From Syntrophomonadaceae bacterium (GTDB lineage: Bacteria > Bacillota > Dethiobacteria > DTU022), in the NCBI GenBank assembly GCA_007126465.1, contig SLBE01000132.1, forward strand, positions 1 through 13,072: a stretch of DNA of 13,072 nucleotides. The letters are read 5' to 3'. Below are positions 1 to 6,537 of this stretch, one piece after another; position 1 is the first letter of the stretch; every line of letters starts with the position of its first letter. Both the position numbers and the translations under genes were made by a program. The notes beneath the pieces are model-generated. The model saw only the letters and a list, made by a program, of their open reading frames with translations. It made no database searches and was not told the origin of the DNA.

Positions 1-344
1 ATAGTCCAGTTCTGGCAGAAGATACATTCCAGGTTACAGTTAACAAAGAAAATAGTACCGGAACCACCCCTTCCGACCAGTTCATTTTCTTCACCATAAT
101 GCGGACCGGCGCTGCAAACAATAACATCTGCTGCTGACCCGCAGCGCCCCCTCTCGCCTGCCGGACGGTTAACTTTGCATTCGCGGGGACAGAGGGTGCA
201 GTTCTCAGATATTTGGTACAGTTCTGCAATCTTTTTCTCCCGGTCAGCCCGAGGAAGCTTCAGGTAGGCAGGAGTTTTCTGGTCGAATCCTTTGCTGGAT
301 CGGCTGTCATTGTTGTCTGGATCAGGTTTTTTACGGAAAAACAT
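1..344 (-). CDS. PflX-like radical SAM protein, N-terminal part (partial)
   Basis: The reverse strand is open from about position 362 to the window edge, so the gene is cut and only about 115-120 residues are visible. Near residue 60 lies a four-cysteine-type motif, CTLCPREC, followed by GERGRCG. Then come GPHYGEENELVGRGGSGT and, at the very end, CNLECIFCQN. The last is the CxxxCxxC motif that binds the radical SAM [4Fe-4S] cluster. The combination is typical of the uncharacterised PflX-like group (COG1313), relatives of pyruvate formate-lyase activating enzyme; its substrate is unknown. The ATG at 344 has a weak GGTGG 4 nt upstream. An in-frame ATG at 362 has no visible ribosome binding site but cannot be excluded. 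The gene is divergent from the aryl-CoA operon. I am confident of the family, not of the role. Confidence 0.85.
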   Translation of the reverse strand, partial: MFFRKKPDPDNNDSRSSKGFDQKTPAYLKLPRADREKKIAELYQISENCTLCPRECKVNRPAGERGRCGSAADVIVCSAGPHYGEENELVGRGGSGTIFFVNCNLECIFCQNWT

Positions 345-746
345 CGAACCACCACTTTTCATACAAAACTTATAAACAAAACTTATTGCCGGTGAGTCTT
401 GAGTGATACAAAATTACAAATCCTGATTTCAAAATTTTCTACTCAGTGCTTTAATTTCCTTCTTACATTATAATAGATTAGCCGCTTATTTTCATGGAAA
501 GCAAGATTGGGGTCAGGTCTTGAAATATAAGTTTTAATTCTTTATTGGCTTGCCAATCAGTATTGAGGCCATTATGGACCTGGGAGCATTTGAGAAATGT
601 AAAAGATCAAGCTCTGGACCCTTTTCCTTTTTTCTGAAAACCCGGGCAGGAAAGTGACCACAGCTTATTGAATTTTTTAGGTTGTGCAATCCGGCAGCAA
701 AACCAAACCGGTACTGTAGAAAATGCATTTGGAGGAAATACTGTAT
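345..746. other. Intergenic region between divergent genes
   Basis: About 400 bases lie between the radical SAM gene (leftward) and the first phenylacetate-CoA ligase (rightward), and must hold promoters for both. The stretch is AT-rich in its first half. A TATAAT lies at 469-474 on the plus strand and an overlapping TATAAT at 472-467 on the minus strand, but neither has a good -35 hexamer at 16-18 nt, so I do not call a promoter. A REP-like motif is listed separately. Reverse-strand open frames here show no recognisable protein and run into the ligase gene. No riboswitch or RNA gene was recognised. Confidence 0.5.
508..556. repeat. REP-like motif with short palindrome
   Basis: The segment starts with TTGGGGTCAGGTCTTGAAAT and ends with the perfect palindrome ATTGGC-TT-GCCAAT at 543-556. 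From memory, GGGGTCAGGTCTTGAA resembles short dispersed sequences found near REP-associated (Y1-type) transposases in several bacteria. That resemblance is not proven here, because only one copy is in the window. It shares the GTCAG core with the 33-bp repeats downstream of iorB. It may be a solitary repeat copy sitting in the upstream region of the ligase operon. Confidence 0.35.
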
Positions 747-2042
747 ATGTGGAACCAACAATATGAAGCAATGGACCGAGAAAAACTTAAAACACTACAA
801 TTTTTAAGGCTGAAACAATCACTGGAACGGGTCTACCAGCTGGTGCCCTTTTACCGGAAAAGTTTTGACAGTATCAGGGCCGAGCCGGGCGATATCCGCT
901 GCCTTGAAGACCTGCAGAAACTGCCCTTTACCGTAAAAGACGACCTGCGGGACAATTTCCCCTACGGGCTTTTTACCGTTGACCTGAACGAAGTTGTAAG
1001 GATCCACTCCTCATCAGGCACCACCGGTATTCCCACTGTGGTCGGCTATACTAAAAACGACCTGGATACCTGGGCCGAGCTGATGGCCCGCACCCTGACC
1101 GCCGGGGGCGGGAGCAGTGAATCGATAGTACATATCGCCTACGGTTATGGTCTTTTTACGGGGGGCCTGGGAGCTCATTACGGTGCGGAAAAAATCGGGG
1201 CCACAGTAGTGCCAATTTCCGGTGGGCAAACCAAGCGCCAGGTGCGGATGATGCGGGACCTGGGCACCACCCTTCTGGCCTGCACTCCCTCTTACGCACT
1301 ATATATAGCCGAGACAATCGCCGAAATGGATATGACCCCCGGTGACCTGAAGCTGCGCTCCGGAATTTTCGGAGCCGAACCCTGGTCGGAAAGTATGCGC
1401 CGGGTTATTGAAGATAAACTGCAGATCGATGCGTTTGATATTTACGGTTTAAGTGAAATTATCGGGCCCGGTGTGGCCTACGAATGCAGCGCCAAGGCTG
1501 GCCTGCATATCAGCGAAGATCACTTTATTCCGGAAATAATTGACCCGGCCAGTGGTGAAGCACTGCCGGTGGGTTCAACCGGGGAACTGGCCATTACTAC
1601 GGTCAGCAAGGAAGCGCTGCCGATGATCCGCTACCGCACCCGCGATATTACAACCCTTAACTATGAACCCTGCTCCTGCGGGCGGACCCATGTGCGGATG
1701 GATAAGGTAAGCGGGCGCAGTGACGATATGATCATTATCCGCGGGGTAAATGTTTTTCCTTCACAGGTGGAAAGTATCCTTCTGGAGATGGGCGAAACCG
1801 AACCGCACTACCAGCTTGTGGTTGACCGGGTCGGCTCGCTCGATACCCTGCAGGTCCTGGTTGAAGTATCAGAGCAGATGTTCTCCGACCATGTGCGTGG
1901 TTTAGAGTCGCTGGAAAGAAGAATCCGCCTGGAAATAGATAACATGCTCGGCGTCACTGCAGATGTAAAGCTGGTTGAACCGAAAAGCATTCCCCGCAGC
2001 GAGGGCAAAGCGCAGCGGGTAATTGATAAACGCAACCTGTAA
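747..2042 (+). CDS. paaK: Phenylacetate-CoA ligase, AMP-forming (first copy)
   Basis: This ANL-superfamily adenylating enzyme joins phenylacetate or a related arylacetate to CoA with ATP, giving AMP and pyrophosphate; it is expected in the cytoplasm. The start chosen is the ATG at 747, because GGAGGA at 731-736 sits 10 nt upstream. An in-frame ATG at 723 has no ribosome binding site. The resulting 431 residues are normal for PaaK. Visible motifs are SSSGTTGIPTVVGYT (88-102, P-loop), AYGYGLFTGGLGAHYGAE (131-148), YGLSEIIGPG (233-242), YRTRDIT (296-302), GRSDDMIIIRGVNVFPSQ (323-340) and a C-terminal PRSEGKA with the likely catalytic lysine 421. It resembles E. coli PaaK more than the second copy does. 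The P-loop position that is usually lysine (GTTGKP) is isoleucine 95. It is the first gene of the operon, 27 nt before the ACT gene. Confidence 0.93.
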   Translation: MWNQQYEAMDREKLKTLQFLRLKQSLERVYQLVPFYRKSFDSIRAEPGDIRCLEDLQKLPFTVKDDLRDNFPYGLFTVDLNEVVRIHSSSGTTGIPTVVGYTKNDLDTWAELMARTLTAGGGSSESIVHIAYGYGLFTGGLGAHYGAEKIGATVVPISGGQTKRQVRMMRDLGTTLLACTPSYALYIAETIAEMDMTPGDLKLRSGIFGAEPWSESMRRVIEDKLQIDAFDIYGLSEIIGPGVAYECSAKAGLHISEDHFIPEIIDPASGEALPVGSTGELAITTVSKEALPMIRYRTRDITTLNYEPCSCGRTHVRMDKVSGRSDDMIIIRGVNVFPSQVESILLEMGETEPHYQLVVDRVGSLDTLQVLVEVSEQMFSDHVRGLESLERRIRLEIDNMLGVTADVKLVEPKSIPRSEGKAQRVIDKRNL

Positions 2043-2069
2043 AATTATTATCATAAAGGAGGTAGTGCA

Positions 2070-2498
2070 ATGATTAAGCAGATTTCTGTTTTTCTCGAAA
2101 ATAAGTCGGGCCGGTTAATCCGTGTAGCGCAAGCCCTGGGTGAAAACGATATCAACATCCGCGGCCTCTCCATTGCCGACACATCAGATTTTGGCATCCT
2201 GCGGATGATCGTCGACCAGCCGGATAAAGCAATTGAGGTTTTAAAAGGAAGCGGTATAATGGCTACAGTAACCGAGGTTATTGCCATGGAAGTGCCCGAT
2301 ACACCGGGCGGGTTGGCCGAGGTGCTGACTTACATGGAGGAAGCCGGCATTAACATTGAATATCTCTATTCCTTTATTGAAAAGCCGACCACCCATGCAA
2401 TAATCATGATGCGCGTAGAGAGAATTAACGATGCCCTGGAAGTTTTAAAGAAGAATAATGTGCCTATTGTCGGTGGGGATCGAATTTATTCTTTTTAG
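2070..2498 (+). CDS. Tandem ACT-domain protein
   Basis: This 142-residue soluble protein is built of two ACT domains and nothing else. Domain 1 is about residues 1-68, beginning KQISVFLENKSGRLIRVAQA and continuing with INIRGLSIADT. Domain 2 is about residues 70-142, with EVPDTPGGLAEVLTYMEEAG and INIEYLYSF. ACT domains bind amino acids, and stand-alone tandem forms (COG4747-like) often sit beside phenylacetate-CoA ligase and indolepyruvate oxidoreductase genes. I infer that it senses an aromatic or branched-chain amino acid and modulates the neighbouring enzymes. No DNA-binding or catalytic domain is visible. A strong AAAGGAGG at 2055-2062 lies 7 nt before the ATG. It sits between the two ligase genes, 27 nt after the first and 92 nt before the second, consistent with co-transcription. 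Confidence 0.9.
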   Translation: MIKQISVFLENKSGRLIRVAQALGENDINIRGLSIADTSDFGILRMIVDQPDKAIEVLKGSGIMATVTEVIAMEVPDTPGGLAEVLTYMEEAGINIEYLYSFIEKPTTHAIIMMRVERINDALEVLKKNNVPIVGGDRIYSF

Positions 2499-2590
2499 TG
2501 TCAAGTAATCTTGGCGGCAAAAGATGAATACTATATACCCGAAAATTAAGCAGTTATAGAGCAGCAAACGCAGCTAGGGAGTTGAGTTAA

Positions 2591-3871
2591 ATGCAAAATG
2601 ACTTTTTCAGTACAGACGAATTTTCAGCCCGGCAGAAAAGCGGGCTGCAGCAGGCTATCAACCATGCCTTTAACAACAGCCCTTTTTACCGCCGGGTTTT
2701 TGAGCAGGCAGGGCTGGAACCGGCCGACATAAAAAACCCTGCCGATTTTTCCCGCGTTCCCTTCACCACCAAGAATGACCTGCGGGAAGCTTATCCTTAC
2801 GGCATGGCCGCCGTACCGCTGGATAAAATTTTACGCATTCACGCCTCTTCCGGCACGACCGGCAAACCGATCGTAGCCGGTTATACCAGAAGTGATCTGG
2901 ATACCTGGGCTATTGGCGTGGCGCGGATCTGCGAAATGGCAGGGGTCAGCGCAAAAGATATCGCCCAGATTTCTTTCGGCTACGGCCTCTTCACCGGTGG
3001 GTTCGGCCTGCACTACGGATTGGAGCAGCTTGGTGCCACGGTGGTGCCCTTTTCAAGCGGTAATACCGAGCGGCAGCTGACCCTGATGCAGGACTTTAAA
3101 ACAAATGTGCTGGTCAGCACCCCTTCTTTTGCCATCTACATGGCCGAAACTGCCCGGGAACTTGGTTATAATCCGCGCGAATTCGGGCTGCGGATCGGAC
3201 TGTTCGGGGGTGAACCCTGTTCCGATGCCCTGCGGAAAGATATCGAAGCCCAGTGGGGCTTAAAGGCAACTGTAAATTACGGCCTGACCGAGGTAGTGGG
3301 CCCGGGTATATCGGGCGAATGCCTGGAGACTGCGGGCATGCATATTTTAGAGGATCTTTACTACCCGGAAGTCATTGATCCGGACACAGGCGAGCTGCTG
3401 CCGGACGGGGAAAAGGGCGAACTGGTCTTAACCCCCATGTTCAAGGAAGGTTTCCCGGTGCTGCGCTACCGCACCGGCGACATCACCCGCCTGATTCCTG
3501 AAAAATGCGCCTGCGGCCGCACCACCCGCCGTATGGACTATATTACCGGGCGCAGCGACGATATGATCATTATCAAAGGCGTAAATATCTTCCCATCACA
3601 GGTAGAAGAAGTGCTGGCCGGGTTCAAGGAAGTATCGCCGCACTACCGCCTGGTCTTGAAGAAAGAAAAAGGATTTATCAAGGATTTAGAAATCCAGATC
3701 GAGCTTACCGAGGAAGGTTTTACCGACAGCTATAAGGAACTGGAAGCTTTGGACGGACGGATTCGCCAGCGCCTGCGTTCAACCCTGTCCCTGGCGCCTA
3801 AAGTTAAGTTGATGGAACCAAAATCTCTGGAACGGACCACGGGCAAAGCTAAGCGCATCGTGGAAGATTAA
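2591..3871 (+). CDS. Phenylacetate-CoA ligase, AMP-forming (second copy)
   Basis: This is a second ANL-superfamily arylacetate-CoA ligase of 426 residues, clearly diverged from the first copy. Motifs are ASSGTTGKPIVAGYT (85-99, a P-loop with the usual lysine 92), SFGYGLFTGGFGLHYG (128-143), YGLTEVVGPG (230-239), YRTGDIT (293-299), CACGRT (306-311), GRSDDMIIIKGVNIFPSQ (320-337) and GKAKRIVED at the C-terminus, with lysine 419 the likely catalytic residue. The YRTGD and ERTTGKA forms, against YRTRD and PRSEGKA in copy one, indicate a different PaaK subgroup and perhaps another aryl substrate such as indoleacetate or 4-hydroxyphenylacetate. AGGGAG at 2576-2581 is 9 nt before the ATG. iorA follows after 70 nt with no convincing terminator between. 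I leave the symbol empty because the substrate is uncertain. Confidence 0.92.
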   Translation: MQNDFFSTDEFSARQKSGLQQAINHAFNNSPFYRRVFEQAGLEPADIKNPADFSRVPFTTKNDLREAYPYGMAAVPLDKILRIHASSGTTGKPIVAGYTRSDLDTWAIGVARICEMAGVSAKDIAQISFGYGLFTGGFGLHYGLEQLGATVVPFSSGNTERQLTLMQDFKTNVLVSTPSFAIYMAETARELGYNPREFGLRIGLFGGEPCSDALRKDIEAQWGLKATVNYGLTEVVGPGISGECLETAGMHILEDLYYPEVIDPDTGELLPDGEKGELVLTPMFKEGFPVLRYRTGDITRLIPEKCACGRTTRRMDYITGRSDDMIIIKGVNIFPSQVEEVLAGFKEVSPHYRLVLKKEKGFIKDLEIQIELTEEGFTDSYKELEALDGRIRQRLRSTLSLAPKVKLMEPKSLERTTGKAKRIVED

Positions 3872-3941
3872 TAGAAATATTTTTTATTGCAAGAAAGGCA
3901 AGTTCATACCTGACAAAATCATAGAAAGTGAGGAAAAGCCC

Positions 3942-5699
3942 TTGGAAGTTAAACGCGTTATTATGACCGGCAACGAGGCTATTGCTCTCGGGGCTTATGA
4001 AGCCGGGGTAAGCGTAGGCTGCGCCTACCCGGGCACACCAAGCACAGAAATTTTGGAAAACCTATCCCGTTATGAGGGCGTTAATTGCAACTGGTCAGCC
4101 AATGAAAAAACAGCCCTCGAAGAAGGGATCGGCGCTTCGATGGAAGGGGCACGGGTCCTGGTAGCGATGAAACACGTGGGAGTAAACGTGGCCGCCGACC
4201 CGCTTTTAACCCTATCTTACACTGGGGTAGGCGGCGGATTGGTCCTTATATCTGCCGACGATCCCGGCATGCACAGTTCCCAGAACGAGCAGGACAACCG
4301 CCATTATGCCCGCTTTGCCAAGATTCCGCTGCTTGAACCATCCGACAGCGAGGAAGCACGCGATTATGTAGGTGCCGCCTTGGATTTGAGCGAGAAATTT
4401 GATACACCGGTAATGCTGCGCTCGACTACCAGGATTTCGCACTCGCGCAGCACCCTGATACCGGGTAAGAGGCAGGAACATGAGGTAACCGGCTTTACGA
4501 AAAACCCGGCAAAGTATGTGATGCTGCCCGGTTTTGCCAGGCTGCGCCACCCTATTGTGGAGGATCGCCTGGTGGCCCTGGAGGAAGAGGCTGAAAAAAG
4601 CCCGCTTAACAGGATTGAGCCCGGCTCAAAGAAGATGGGCGTACTCTGCAGCGGGGTAGCATACAACTATGCCCGGGAAGCGCTTCCCGATGCTACCTTC
4701 CTGAAGCTCGGTTTCAGCCACCCCCTGCCTAAAAAGTTGGTTCGCAAATTTGCCTCCATGGTCGATGAAATCATCGTGGTTGAGGAACTCGATCCCTTCT
4801 TTGAAGAGCAACTTCTGGCCATGCATCTTGATGTGCCGGTCAGGGGCAAGGAGTTATTTGGTCTGCTCGGTGAACTGGGCGCTGAAATAATCCGCGAAAA
4901 GGTTCTGGGCCAGAAAATTGAACCGATTGAAGTGCGTGAAGATATCCCCGGCCGCCCACCGGTGATGTGCCCGGGTTGCTCGCACCGCGGCGTATTCCAT
5001 ACCCTGAAAAAATTGAAACTGAATGTTATGGGCGATATCGGCTGTTACACCCTGGGGGCTCTTCCGCCTCTTACCTCGATCGATTCCTGTGTCTGCATGG
5101 GAGCAAGCATCGGAATGGCCTTAGGGATGGCACGTGCCAACCCGCAATCGGCAGAAAAAACTGTGGCAGTAATTGGCGATTCGACCTTCCTTCATTCAGG
5201 GATCACTCCTTTGTTAGACGCTGTCTACAATGAAGCGCCGATTACAGTGATGATCTTAGATAACAGCACCACGGCCATGACCGGCCACCAGGAGCACCCC
5301 GGCACAGGTTCGACCCTGCAGGGGGAGCCATCTTCTGCAGTAAACCTGGAAGGCTTATGTGCATCTCTCGGTGTGAAACGGGTCCAGGCAGTTGACGCTT
5401 TCGATTTAAAGGAGCTGCGCTCAACTATTAAAAGTGAGCTGGAAGCCAAAGAAACTTCGGTGGTTATTGTCAGGCGGCCGTGCGTTTTCCTGCTGACCGA
5501 ATTCGATGCGCCCTTCTGGGTTGATGAAGATCTTTGCACCGCCTGTGAAGCCTGCATCAAACTGGGCTGTCCGGCGCTGAGCATGAAAGGCGAAGCGGCA
5601 AAAATTAACAGTACAATTTGCACCGCCTGCGGACTCTGTGAACAGCTCTGCCGCTTTGACGCAATCAGGCCGGCTGCTGAAAAGGAAGGTGTAAAATAG
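3942..5699 (+). CDS. iorA: Indolepyruvate:ferredoxin oxidoreductase, alpha subunit
   Basis: This is the catalytic subunit of the enzyme converting aryl-pyruvates plus CoA to aryl-acetyl-CoA, CO2 and reduced ferredoxin, a reaction that is reversible in some anaerobes. Its 585 residues show the expected order. The N-terminal pyrimidine-type domain carries MTGNEAIALGAYEAG and GCAYPGTPSTEI (27-38). CPGCSHRG is at 343-350. The thiamine-diphosphate site starts with GDSTF (412-416) and ends near ILDNSTTAMTG (N441). The C-terminus is a two-cluster ferredoxin domain with cysteines 532, 535, 538, 543 and 560, 563, 566, 570. The last cysteine is followed by arginine, not the usual proline. The start is a TTG at 3942 preceded by AGGA at 3931-3934. 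The later ATG at 3963 would remove conserved residues and lacks a comparable site. The stop touches the iorB start, which implies coupled translation. Confidence 0.95.
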   Translation: MEVKRVIMTGNEAIALGAYEAGVSVGCAYPGTPSTEILENLSRYEGVNCNWSANEKTALEEGIGASMEGARVLVAMKHVGVNVAADPLLTLSYTGVGGGLVLISADDPGMHSSQNEQDNRHYARFAKIPLLEPSDSEEARDYVGAALDLSEKFDTPVMLRSTTRISHSRSTLIPGKRQEHEVTGFTKNPAKYVMLPGFARLRHPIVEDRLVALEEEAEKSPLNRIEPGSKKMGVLCSGVAYNYAREALPDATFLKLGFSHPLPKKLVRKFASMVDEIIVVEELDPFFEEQLLAMHLDVPVRGKELFGLLGELGAEIIREKVLGQKIEPIEVREDIPGRPPVMCPGCSHRGVFHTLKKLKLNVMGDIGCYTLGALPPLTSIDSCVCMGASIGMALGMARANPQSAEKTVAVIGDSTFLHSGITPLLDAVYNEAPITVMILDNSTTAMTGHQEHPGTGSTLQGEPSSAVNLEGLCASLGVKRVQAVDAFDLKELRSTIKSELEAKETSVVIVRRPCVFLLTEFDAPFWVDEDLCTACEACIKLGCPALSMKGEAAKINSTICTACGLCEQLCRFDAIRPAAEKEGVK

Positions 5700-6287
5700 A
5701 TGGAAAACCAGAAATCAGATATTCTAATTGCCGGGGTTGGTGGACAGGGTACGATTTTAACCGGCCGCATTATCGCTTCCCTGGCGATAAGTGAAGGATT
5801 AGATGTTAAAACCGCTGAAACTCACGGAATGGCTCAGCGTGGTGGAAGTGTTATTACCCACGTTCGGATTGGCGAAAAGGTCTACTCACCGCTGATCCCC
5901 CAGGGCGACGGGGATTTCCTGCTTTCCTTCGAAAAGCTGGAAGCTTTGCGCTGGCTGCCTTTCCTTTCCCCGCAGGGAACGGTGATCGTCAATACCCAGG
6001 AGCTTGACCCGCTGCCGGTTTTAACCGGTGAAACAGAGTACTCCGGTGGAATTTTAGAGGAAATTGAAAGCAAGGTGGGACGATTGATTGCCGTCGATGC
6101 CCTCTCCATTGACCCCGTCACGAAAAATGCCCGGATGGTTAACACCTTCCTGCTGGGCATTTTAGCAACAACCATGGAGTTTGAAAAAGAAAAATGGTTA
6201 AAAGTGATGGAGCAGGAAATTAAAGCCAAGCTGGTTGATATCAACAAGCAGGCCTTCGAAGCCGGCTGGCAGTTCGCCAATAAGTGA
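5700..6287 (+). CDS. iorB: Indolepyruvate:ferredoxin oxidoreductase, beta subunit
   Basis: This is the gamma-type (pyruvate-ferredoxin oxidoreductase) small subunit that pairs with IorA. It has 195 residues, the usual length. The N-terminus has the glycine-rich IAGVGGQGTILTGRIIA (10-26), and residues 39-55 show AETHGMAQRGGSVITHV, both hallmarks of the family. The ATG at 5700 follows the iorA stop with no gap. GGAAGG at about 5685-5690, inside the end of iorA, is its ribosome binding site. The last codon and stop (AAG TGA) lie inside the first copy of a 33-bp palindromic repeat, so the repeat may have inserted at, or supplied, the very end of the gene. It is the last gene of the operon; a strong terminator follows about 140 nt downstream. 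Confidence 0.95.
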   Translation: MENQKSDILIAGVGGQGTILTGRIIASLAISEGLDVKTAETHGMAQRGGSVITHVRIGEKVYSPLIPQGDGDFLLSFEKLEALRWLPFLSPQGTVIVNTQELDPLPVLTGETEYSGGILEEIESKVGRLIAVDALSIDPVTKNARMVNTFLLGILATTMEFEKEKWLKVMEQEIKAKLVDINKQAFEAGWQFANK

Positions 6288-6314
6288 AAAAGGTGTCAGA
6301 GTTAATTTTCACTT
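6282..6314 (+). repeat. 33-bp palindromic repeat, copy A
   Basis: The copy has ends AAGTGAAAA and TTTTCACTT, which are perfect inverted complements of each other, around the centre AGGTGTCAGAGTTAA. Copy B (6497-6529) is its exact reverse complement over all 33 bases. Copy A starts within the last codon of iorB and includes its TGA stop. Such short palindromes near gene ends resemble REP/BIME elements. Confidence 0.85.
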
Positions 6315-6317
6315 ATT

Positions 6318-6350
6318 AAGTTGAAAAGATGTCAGAGTCATTTTCTACTT
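6318..6350 (+). repeat. 33-bp palindromic repeat, degenerate copy C
   Basis: A second direct copy lies 3 nt after copy A and matches it at 26 of 33 positions. The core ATGTCAGAGT is close to GTGTCAGAGT in copy A. Its ends are AAGTTGAAAA and TTTTCTACTT, still complementary except for one central T-T mismatch. The symmetric change at both ends suggests that the hairpin, not just the sequence, has been maintained. A further half-site TTTCACTT is at 6352-6359. Confidence 0.7.
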
Positions 6351-6424
6351 ATTTCACTTGTATTTAAAAATAAAAAGCTGGTTAGAATAACCTTTGCATT
6401 GATTTTAGTAATTTAGCGAATCCA

Positions 6425-6467
6425 AAAGAAGGGCTTCCGGTTAGCAAACTGCCGCAAGCCCTTCTTT
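6425..6467. terminator. Bidirectional intrinsic terminator between iorB and ablA
   Basis: A perfect 12-bp stem, AAAGAAGGGCTT (6425-6436) with AAGCCCTTCTTT (6456-6467), encloses a 19-nt loop containing a further short CGG/CCG pairing. T-rich sequence follows on the plus strand (TTCTTTATT). On the minus strand the exit sequence is TTCTTTTGG. It lies between two convergent operons and should end both transcripts. Confidence 0.8.
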
Positions 6468-6496
6468 ATTATCAAAAACTATTCAATTAATCGCTA

Positions 6497-6529
6497 AAGT
6501 GAAAATTAACTCTGACACCTTTTTCACTT
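6497..6529 (-). repeat. 33-bp palindromic repeat, copy B (inverted)
   Basis: This is an exact 33-of-33 reverse complement of copy A, placed 8 nt downstream (plus-strand sense) of the terminator region's AT-rich tail and just past the ablA stop (6538-6540, minus). Together copies A and B form a perfect long inverted repeat around copy C and the terminator, 248 bp in total. Perfect identity suggests recent duplication or gene-conversion-like upkeep. Confidence 0.85.
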
Positions 6530-6537
6530 TTTTAACT

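Noticed and set aside
365..535. 10-bp inverted repeat AAAACTTATA (365-374) with TATAAGTTTT (526-535)
   Set aside because: It is short, purely AT-rich apart from one base pair and separated by 151 bases, so it is expected by chance in such sequence.
534..761. 75-residue reverse-strand open frame overlapping the start of the first ligase gene
   Set aside because: It has no recognisable motif, overlaps the ligase ribosome binding site and start, and ends inside the REP-like motif. It is most likely chance.
3872..3941. Possible terminator between the second ligase and iorA (TTGC-GCAA)
   Set aside because: The stem has only 4 bp and no T-tract after it. The genes are more likely co-transcribed.
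5225..5770. 181-residue reverse-strand open frame inside iorA/iorB
   Set aside because: It is fully antisense to strongly conserved IorA and IorB domains and has a composition typical of a shadow frame.
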